A stretch of 64,000 bases of DNA from the NCBI GenBank assembly GCA_016937155.1, contig JAFGWM010000062.1:1-64000 (forward strand), read 5' to 3'. The DNA comes from Deltaproteobacteria bacterium. GTDB taxonomy: Bacteria > Myxococcota_A > Polyangia > HGW-17. Every line of letters begins with the position of its first letter. Positions within the stretch are counted from its first letter, which is position 1. The notes under the pieces were generated by a model that was not told the DNA's origin, made no database searches, and was given only the letters and a program-made list of their open reading frames with translations. Both the position numbers and the translations under genes were made by a program. Shown piece by piece: positions 58,232 through 64,000 of the stretch.

Positions 58232-59389
58232 TTACTCAAAAAAAGGTACACCGGCTTTTGTCCATGATACTCCAAGATGGCTTGCACATGTTGCCCCCGC
58301 ATCAGCAAAGGTCATTCTTGTTCCAAGGGGCTTTCCTTTTTCACCCTTTCTGTAGGCGATAACAGGAACATATTCCCTGTTGTGATCTGTTCCAGGATAT
58401 GTTGGATCATTTCCATGATCAGCTGTAATTATAATCAAGTCACCGGTGTGGGAAATATTTTCAAGTTCCAAAAGACACATATCAAATTCTTCGAGAGCTT
58501 TTCCATAACCATCCCAGTTGTTACGATGTCCGTAAAGCATATCGAAATCTACAAGATTGACAAAAAGCAATCCGTTTTCCATTTTGTTCCAGAGTTCAAT
58601 CATTGTACTGATCCCATGGGTATTTCCTTTGGTGGGAAAACTCTCAGAGATCCCTTTGCCGTTGAAAATATCCCTGATTTTTCCAACGCCCCATACTGGC
58701 AATGATGCCTTCTGGATTGATGTAAGGATACTCTCAGGTGGCGGATCATATGAGTAGTCATGTCTGTTGGATGTTCTGGAAAAATTTCCTTCTTCCCCGG
58801 TGAAAGGACGGGCAATAACTCTTCCTATATTGTACTCATCACCAACTTTTCTGCATGCTTCACAGATTCTGTAGAGTTCTTCAAGGGGAACTTTTTCCTC
58901 ATGTGCGGCAATCTGAATTACGCTGTCTGCACTTGTGTATAGAATCAGTTTTCCGGTTTCAAGATGGAGTTTTCCCAGTTCTTTAATGATTTCAGTACCG
59001 CTTGCGGTTTTATTACCCAGAAAGCTATATCCTGTGGCTTTTTCAAGTCTGGAGATGATTTCCTGGGGAAATCCCTGTGGAAATGTTGCGAAAGGTTCGT
59101 CAAGAATCATCCCCATCATTTCCCAGTGTCCGGTGGTGGTATCTTTTCCTGCACTGAGAGGTTGCATCTTTCCGTAGTATGCCAGAGGATCCTGTGTTCT
59201 TTCGATACCACTGGTTATGTTTCCCAGACCCCACCTGATGAGATTGGGAAGTTTTATGGGAGTTCCTCTTTCTGCAAATTTTTCAATGATATGTCCGAGA
59301 GTATCTGAACCGGTATCATTATACTTTTCAGCATCCGGTGCTTCTCCTGTTCCCAGACTGTCCAGAACTATCAGTAATGCTCTTGCCAT
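58232..59389 (-). CDS. deoB: Phosphopentomutase
   Basis: Interconverts ribose-1- and ribose-5-phosphate (or the deoxy forms) in nucleoside salvage. This is an alkaline phosphatase-superfamily enzyme with two Mn ions: the metal Asp in IVLDSLGTGEAPDA, the phospho-Thr in AGKDTTTGHWEMMG, ITADHGNDPT and TDHNREYVPV are all visible. The 385-residue length is normal. It starts nine bases after the glyA stop, so the two share an operon. Confidence 0.96.
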   Translation of the reverse strand: MARALLIVLDSLGTGEAPDAEKYNDTGSDTLGHIIEKFAERGTPIKLPNLIRWGLGNITSGIERTQDPLAYYGKMQPLSAGKDTTTGHWEMMGMILDEPFATFPQGFPQEIISRLEKATGYSFLGNKTASGTEIIKELGKLHLETGKLILYTSADSVIQIAAHEEKVPLEELYRICEACRKVGDEYNIGRVIARPFTGEEGNFSRTSNRHDYSYDPPPESILTSIQKASLPVWGVGKIRDIFNGKGISESFPTKGNTHGISTMIELWNKMENGLLFVNLVDFDMLYGHRNNWDGYGKALEEFDMCLLELENISHTGDLIIITADHGNDPTYPGTDHNREYVPVIAYRKGEKGKPLGTRMTFADAGATCASHLGVSWTKAGVPFFE

Positions 59390-59398
59390 GATATTCTC

Positions 59399-60703
59399 CT
59401 ACCAACTGAAAGCTGGAAATGATGATGCAAGTTCTCTGACTTCATCAGCAATTTTTTTAGTAACTGATTCATCAGCGAATACACTGATACCTTTTTCTAT
59501 TTTTCCGGTTTTTACATTTTTGATTGTTCTGTCAATGAGGGCAGCAACTTTTTTCATTTCCTCTTCCTTGAACCCTCTGGTTGTTATGCTGGGTGTTCCC
59601 AGTCTTATTCCATCGGGAAACAGAGGCTTTTGACGATCACTGGCATTAGGAACAGTATTGAAATTACAGATAATTCCAACTTCTTCAAGTGCTTCGGCAA
59701 CACGTTTTCCGGGAAGTTTGCTGCTTTTTCTGACATCCACAAGGATTAGATGGTTGTCAGTACCACCACTTATTATGTGATAGCCTTTATTTTTCAGTTC
59801 CTCTGAAAGAATAACGGCATTTTTGACAACCTGAGCCGAGTAATTTCTGAAATCTTCAGATGCGGCTTCCTTGAGGCTTACACCGATTGCAGCTATGGTG
59901 TTAAAATGTGGTCCACCCTGAAGTCCGGGAAAAACTGCCTTGTCGATTTTATCTGCATGTTCAGGGTCTTTGCTAAGGATAATTGCACCTCTTGGGCCTC
60001 GAAGTGTTTTGTGGGTTGTAAAGGAAACAACATCGATGTGTGGGAATGGTGACGGGTGAGCCCCACCTGCAATCAGGCCTGCAATATGTGAAACATCAGC
60101 CAGAGAAACAGCACCCACTTCCTTTGCAATTTCACCAAAAGCCTTGAAATCAATAGTTCTGGGATATGCAGTATAGCCACATACAAGAATATCCGGTTTA
60201 AATTCAAGTGCCTGTGCTCTTATTTTTTCCATGTCAAGAAAATCATCTTCCTGACAACCGTAGTGACTTATTTCAAACCAGTTTCCCGTAACACTTACCG
60301 GGGAACCATGGGTGAGATGTCCACCATGATCAAGTCTCATAGCCATTATTTTCCCTTCAAAGGGCTTTAAAAAGGCTGTATAGACTGCAAGATTTGCCGG
60401 AGCTCCACTTAAAGCCTGCACATTGGCATAGGGGTACCCAAACAGTTTTTTAGCTCTATCTATTGTTAGTATTTCAAGTTTATCAGTGTTTATCTGCCCC
60501 TGATAATATCTTCTATGGGGATAACCTTCTCCATACTTGTTGGTAAATCCTGTACCTAGAGCGGATCTGACTCCTTCACTTGCATAGTTTTCTGAAGGAA
60601 TGAGTCTGATCTGTTCGTGCTGTCTGGTTTCCTCTGCCACAGTCAGTTCAAAAATTTCATTATCGATTTCTTTCAAACTTGAAAGTATTGCCTGATCCAG
60701 CAT
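59399..60703 (-). CDS. glyA: Serine hydroxymethyltransferase
   Basis: PLP enzyme that converts serine and tetrahydrofolate to glycine and 5,10-methylene-tetrahydrofolate. The cofactor Lys is in VSFTTHKTLRGPRGA (about residue 237). GYPHRRYYQGQ, VQALSGAPANLAVY, MRLDHGGHLTHGSPVS and a terminal glycine-rich SGGTDNHLILVD are family hallmarks. The 434 residues are of standard length. AAGGAG precedes the ATG. No glycine riboswitch is seen in the 221 bases upstream. Confidence 0.97.
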   Translation of the reverse strand: MLDQAILSSLKEIDNEIFELTVAEETRQHEQIRLIPSENYASEGVRSALGTGFTNKYGEGYPHRRYYQGQINTDKLEILTIDRAKKLFGYPYANVQALSGAPANLAVYTAFLKPFEGKIMAMRLDHGGHLTHGSPVSVTGNWFEISHYGCQEDDFLDMEKIRAQALEFKPDILVCGYTAYPRTIDFKAFGEIAKEVGAVSLADVSHIAGLIAGGAHPSPFPHIDVVSFTTHKTLRGPRGAIILSKDPEHADKIDKAVFPGLQGGPHFNTIAAIGVSLKEAASEDFRNYSAQVVKNAVILSEELKNKGYHIISGGTDNHLILVDVRKSSKLPGKRVAEALEEVGIICNFNTVPNASDRQKPLFPDGIRLGTPSITTRGFKEEEMKKVAALIDRTIKNVKTGKIEKGISVFADESVTKKIADEVRELASSFPAFSW

Positions 60704-60924
60704 TTCAATCTCCTTAGGGTATATTGGTTTTAAATACGCATTTATTCATCAGCAACGGGAGTATATATTGTGTGAATGTGTTTAGTAAAGACTAAGTTTT
60801 TAGCAACTCTACTTTGTTTTTTCAAATCAGACTGTTCCACATTTACAAACTGGGGAAAAAACATTGATTTTCTAAAAATAAAATGTCATTTTCACTCAGT
60901 ATTTACCTTTCCGGGAGTTTTATC

Positions 60925-61587
60925 ATGATATTCAAGTTTTCGGGACTTTTTCTCATAATGGCAGGATTTATTATTTCTGGCTGCAGTGGAAAGGGGAAAC
61001 TGAATTTTCCTGTGAAAGTCCGTAGGACACTCCGTACCGGAGATATTATTCTTCAGGATCTTGATTGTGGTAAAATGTGCACAGCAATTGAAAAAGCCAC
61101 TCATGTTAAAGGTTTCGGTAATGTGAGCCATATGGGAGTTTATGTTGAAATTGAAGGTAAAGGGGCTGTGATTGAAGCATATGGAAAGGTTAAAATTACT
61201 CCGGTAAATGAATTTCTAAGCAGAAGTACCGATTCCGGGGGCATTCCTAAAATCCATATTCTTCGTTTGGATAAAAAATTCACCTCCATTATTCCATTTT
61301 TTATTGCAGAGTTGAAAAAACGTCTGGATTCTCCCTATGATGATGATTTTTTGCCGGATAATGGGAAGTATTACTGCAGTGAACTGGTAAGTGATTCACT
61401 TCTGAGTCTTGGATTGCACATCATGCCCAGAATGCCCATGTCCTTTGGAAAAAAAGGTTCATTTTCCAGAAAAGTATTCACCGAATATTTTGAAAAAAAA
61501 CAGATGAATATTCCCGATGGAAAACCCGGGACCAATCCGGCTATGCTGCTCAGTTCGCCAGACTTTTATGTAATCTGGAAACACTGA
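60925..61587 (+). CDS. Permuted NlpC/P60-like (YiiX-type) lipoprotein
   Basis: The ATG at 60925 (MIFKFSG) has GGGAG eight bases upstream and gives a signal peptide with lipobox IISGC; the frame also reaches an ATG 14 codons earlier without a good site. The mature part has RTGDIILQD, a His in NVSHMGVYVE (about 107) and a Cys in KYYCSELVSDSLLSLG (about 155). His comes before Cys, the permuted order of the YiiX/YebB-like papain fold. I infer an envelope-located thiol hydrolase acting on peptide or lipid amide bonds; the substrate is unknown. Confidence 0.85.
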   Translation: MIFKFSGLFLIMAGFIISGCSGKGKLNFPVKVRRTLRTGDIILQDLDCGKMCTAIEKATHVKGFGNVSHMGVYVEIEGKGAVIEAYGKVKITPVNEFLSRSTDSGGIPKIHILRLDKKFTSIIPFFIAELKKRLDSPYDDDFLPDNGKYYCSELVSDSLLSLGLHIMPRMPMSFGKKGSFSRKVFTEYFEKKQMNIPDGKPGTNPAMLLSSPDFYVIWKH

Positions 61588-61636
61588 AAAACAAAGAAAT
61601 TCCAGTCAGGTGACTTTATTGGGTTGGAGTTTCATT

Positions 61637-61757
61637 TTCTTCATTTCCCTGGTTTTTAGTGATGTCAAAAAGTATCTTTATCAATTGGATGAGATCTTTA
61701 ACCTCAGGGTATAAACAAAATTCTTCATTTCCCTGTATTTTTAGTGTAGTATGTCAG
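61637..61757 (+). repeat. Imperfect direct repeat upstream of the OmpA-like gene
   Basis: TTCTTCATTTCCCTG followed within a few bases by TTTTTAGTG and then ATGTCA occurs at 61637-61667 and again at about 61721-61757, with an 84-base period. The second copy has a few inserted bases and lies about 20 bases before the ribosome binding site. It may be a duplicated promoter or operator segment. Confidence 0.6.
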
Positions 61758-61776
61758 GACATACCAGGAGTGCATG

Positions 61777-63690
61777 ATGTCATCCAGATATTTTACAGCA
61801 AGTTTGATTTCAATATTCATGATGTTTTCATTAACTGTCAATGCTCAGGCACCACAGGCGGATTCTCTGGATGTTCTTACTCTCAGAACTTCTCCGGGAA
61901 AAGGGCCTCTACTTTATACATCCACTTTGCATATTCCATCTCATATGGAATATGGCGCATTCATGCTTTTTGGTATGGGAATAGGAAATCCATTTGTAAT
62001 TAACAATGTTGTTGAAGGCAGTGTTGACAGTGTGAGATCAACAGTGGTTTCAATGATAGGTATGGCAGAAGTTGGTGGTTATCTCGGTATTATGGATAAA
62101 TATATGCTTGGCCTGTCAATCCCCGTCGGTTTCATTCAGGGAAACAAGATTGATGATGAAGGTATTGAAACAGAATCCCTTTCCCCACTGGCATGGGGTG
62201 ACCTTACTGTTCATGCAAAAGGTATGATTACAAAAGTGAGCATGATCGATTTGGGTTTTGATGTGCGCATTGGGGTTCCAACGGGTAAATACAGTGACAA
62301 TTTTACCGGGGAAGCCGGAATTAATGCCAGTGCCAGAGTTCTTTCAATGATTAAAATGGGAAAATTTGGTGCAGCGGCTGAACTTGGTTTTATATATAGA
62401 CCCTTTGCAGACGATTCAAGCTTTTTCGGCGATAAATTCCAGCAGGGAAATCAGGTTGTCTTTGGAGCAGGTGGATGGTTCAGGGTTCTTCAGCAACTTC
62501 ATATAACTGCTGAAATATCAGGCAGAAGTGGATTTTCAAATAACCGTCATGATCACCCCCTTGAAGGTGGAGTGGGAGCCAGTTACGAGGTTATGTCAGG
62601 TTTGTATCTGCAGGCTGGTATAAATGTAGGTATTATTTCCGGAATGGGAACACCTCCATTCAGAGTACTTTTTGGTGTTAAATGGGCTCCAAGCTTCAAA
62701 GACAGTGATGGTGATGGTGTTGTTGACGAACAGGACAAGTGTCCGCTTATCAAAGAGGATAAGGATGGTTTTGAGGATGAAGACGGCTGTCCTGATCCTG
62801 ATAATGACAAGGATGGAATACCAGATGTGACAGATAAATGTCCCAATCAGGCAGAGGATATTGACGGCTTTGAGGACGAAGATGGCTGTCCTGATTATGA
62901 CAACGACAAAGATGGAATACCAGATATAAAAGATAACTGTCCCAAGGATCCGGGACCCAAATCCAAGAACGGTTGTCCGGCAAGTCACATTGATACTGAT
63001 GGCGATGGTGTCAGTGACAGTGTTGACAAGTGTCCCAAAGATCCTGGTGAAAAACGCTACATGGGATGTACCAGAGAGACTTATGATGGTGACGGTGATG
63101 GTGTTATGGACTCCGAAGACAAGTGTCCTAAACACCCAGGGGAAGCAAAGTATAAGGGTTGTCCGGCATCCATGGTTGACACTGATGAAGATGGTGTAAC
63201 CGATGACAAAGACAAGTGTCCCGGTAAAATGGAAACCATCAACGGTTATAAGGATGATGATGGTTGTCCGGATAAGGGAAAACCCTGGTTCAGTATTGCT
63301 CAGATTAAAATTCTTGGAATGGAGAAAACCGGGCTTACGTTCAAGTTCCCATCAAGGAAAGCTGAATGGTTTGAAAATAAGACCGGTGGTACCCTTACCA
63401 AAGAAGGTAAAAATGCCCTTGGACAGTTTGTTCTTTTCATGAAGTCCAAGAAAGCCATTCCAAAAATGGCTCTTATGATTCTTACAGACAATACTATGAG
63501 TGGTGATGCCGCCATGAAGATAACAAAAGCTCAGGGAGAAGCAGTTAAAAAATATGTTGTTTCAATGGGTCTTAGTGCAGCACGTGTAGTAATACAGCCG
63601 ATGGGTAACCAGATTCCTGCCTACAAGGGTAAGAACCGTAAAAAACAGATCAGAAACAGACGGATACTGTTCATTATTCTGGAAAACTGA
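61777..63690 (+). CDS. OmpA-family outer-membrane protein with thrombospondin type 3 repeats
   Basis: A signal peptide (ending near VNAQA) is followed by an N-terminal region of about 280 residues with aromatic strand ends (YLGIMDKYMLGLSIPVGF, RPFADDSSFFGDKF), probably a beta-barrel. Residues about 305-500 carry Asp-rich type 3 repeats (DSDGDGVVDEQDKCP, DNDKDGIPD.TDKCP, DTDGDGVSDSVDKCP, DGDGDGVMDSEDKCP), which bind Ca2+. The last 125 residues are OmpA-like (ITKAQGEAVKKYVVSMGLSAARV, KQIRNRRILFIIL). The usual peptidoglycan-binding Asp and the LSxxR motif are not conserved in the standard form (ITKAQ). AGGAG precedes two adjacent ATGs; the second (61777) has better spacing. Confidence 0.9.
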   Translation: MSSRYFTASLISIFMMFSLTVNAQAPQADSLDVLTLRTSPGKGPLLYTSTLHIPSHMEYGAFMLFGMGIGNPFVINNVVEGSVDSVRSTVVSMIGMAEVGGYLGIMDKYMLGLSIPVGFIQGNKIDDEGIETESLSPLAWGDLTVHAKGMITKVSMIDLGFDVRIGVPTGKYSDNFTGEAGINASARVLSMIKMGKFGAAAELGFIYRPFADDSSFFGDKFQQGNQVVFGAGGWFRVLQQLHITAEISGRSGFSNNRHDHPLEGGVGASYEVMSGLYLQAGINVGIISGMGTPPFRVLFGVKWAPSFKDSDGDGVVDEQDKCPLIKEDKDGFEDEDGCPDPDNDKDGIPDVTDKCPNQAEDIDGFEDEDGCPDYDNDKDGIPDIKDNCPKDPGPKSKNGCPASHIDTDGDGVSDSVDKCPKDPGEKRYMGCTRETYDGDGDGVMDSEDKCPKHPGEAKYKGCPASMVDTDEDGVTDDKDKCPGKMETINGYKDDDGCPDKGKPWFSIAQIKILGMEKTGLTFKFPSRKAEWFENKTGGTLTKEGKNALGQFVLFMKSKKAIPKMALMILTDNTMSGDAAMKITKAQGEAVKKYVVSMGLSAARVVIQPMGNQIPAYKGKNRKKQIRNRRILFIILEN

Positions 63691-63735
63691 AACTGACGCT
63701 TCAAAGTAAATCAAAATTCAGATGAAATAGGGACT

Positions 63736-64000
63736 ATGGAACATAAAATCCTGATCATAGATGATGAAAAGAATATCAGAACCGCCCTCAGAATGGTTCT
63801 TGAAGGTGAGGGGTATTTTGTTATTGAAGCTGACAGTGCTGAAAAAGGACTTCAGATTCTGGATAGTACACCTGGAATAAGTCTTGTGCTTCTTGATCTC
63901 AAACTTGGTGGGATGAGTGGTATGGAAGCGTTGGATATTATACATCGAAAATCCAGTCCTGGTTACGCGCCACTTGTCATAGTCATAAGTGGTCAGGCTA
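63736..64000 (+). CDS. Response regulator, N-terminal receiver (truncated by window edge)
   Basis: The frame begins at ATG 63736, with AGGG about five bases upstream, and runs to the last base. The 88 residues visible are a CheY-like receiver: acidic pair IIDDEKN (D9, D10), phospho-acceptor D54 in VLLDLKLGGMSGMEAL and the switch Ser in VIVISGQA. What follows is outside the window; an NtrC-type AAA+ or DNA-binding output domain is possible but unseen. It is 45 bases downstream of the OmpA-like gene. Confidence 0.9.
   Translation, partial: MEHKILIIDDEKNIRTALRMVLEGEGYFVIEADSAEKGLQILDSTPGISLVLLDLKLGGMSGMEALDIIHRKSSPGYAPLVIVISGQA

Noticed and set aside
60704-60924. Possible glycine riboswitch before glyA
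   Set aside because: Apart from the AAGGAG site, no aptamer-like paired structure or conserved core was visible.

Overview
This is a contiguous stretch of a Gram-negative bacterial chromosome that leans AT-rich (roughly 40% G+C by eye). Most of its secreted proteins are lipoproteins or Cys-rich. The repeat families (MopE-type acidic Cys motifs C-[DN]-G-x-D-[DN]-D-C-[DN]-G, DUF4215-type CGNG...GEQCDDGN motifs, a MYXO-CTERM-like tail, choice-of-anchor domains, thrombospondin type 3 repeats) suggest an uncultured relative of Myxococcota or another former deltaproteobacterial lineage. That placement is inferred from gene content; no marker-gene comparison was possible. No rRNA, tRNA, CRISPR array, insertion sequence or prophage was seen.

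Layout. 1-5566: an edge-truncated lipoprotein, ilvE with a strong terminator, a GAF protein, a large repeat lipoprotein and a DUF3783 protein. 5567-11713 (minus strand): a Cys-rich adhesin-like lipoprotein and a three-gene ABC importer of the ferric iron type. 11976-22352: one huge open frame of 3458 codons containing a von Willebrand A domain, about 35 MopE-like repeats, a sulfatase-modifying-factor-like domain and a choice-of-anchor L-like tail. 22385-29463 (minus): a multi-PAS histidine kinase and three lipoproteins. 29674-33070: a small secreted protein, then yebC-ruvC-ruvA-ruvB. 33078-38311: a PilZ protein, a second large histidine kinase, an orphan MoxR-type ATPase and a CAP-domain lipoprotein. 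38314-43219 (minus): xthA-murI-rseP-tsaB, translationally coupled, preceded by a lipoprotein. 43502-47494: glgX and two small secreted proteins. 47931-54894: glyQ-glyS followed without gaps by a small membrane protein and two beta-propeller-like lipoproteins. 54996-57966: an orphan FlhB/SctU-family protein, a small unknown gene and a Na/phosphate cotransporter. 58232-60703: glyA-deoB. 60925-64000: a permuted NlpC/P60 lipoprotein, an OmpA-family protein with calcium-binding repeats and a truncated response regulator.

The main observation is the giant frame. In its middle, at residues 1605-1654, lies what looks like the end of one surface protein (Cys, transmembrane helix, basic tail) followed at once by what looks like the start of another (basic n-region, hydrophobic stretch, lipobox Cys), with no stop codon between. 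Each half also has its own higher-order tandem repeat: about 840 bp (five modules) in the first half and about 930 bp (four modules) in the second. The two halves therefore seem to have grown independently, which fits a fusion of two adjacent surface-protein genes, a readthrough arrangement or a sequence error. Other points of interest are a kinase with a receiver domain lacking its phospho-acceptor Asp, an RseP with an extra PDZ-like region, an export-switch protein with NPTK in place of NPTH, and the tail of lipoproteins attached to glyQS.
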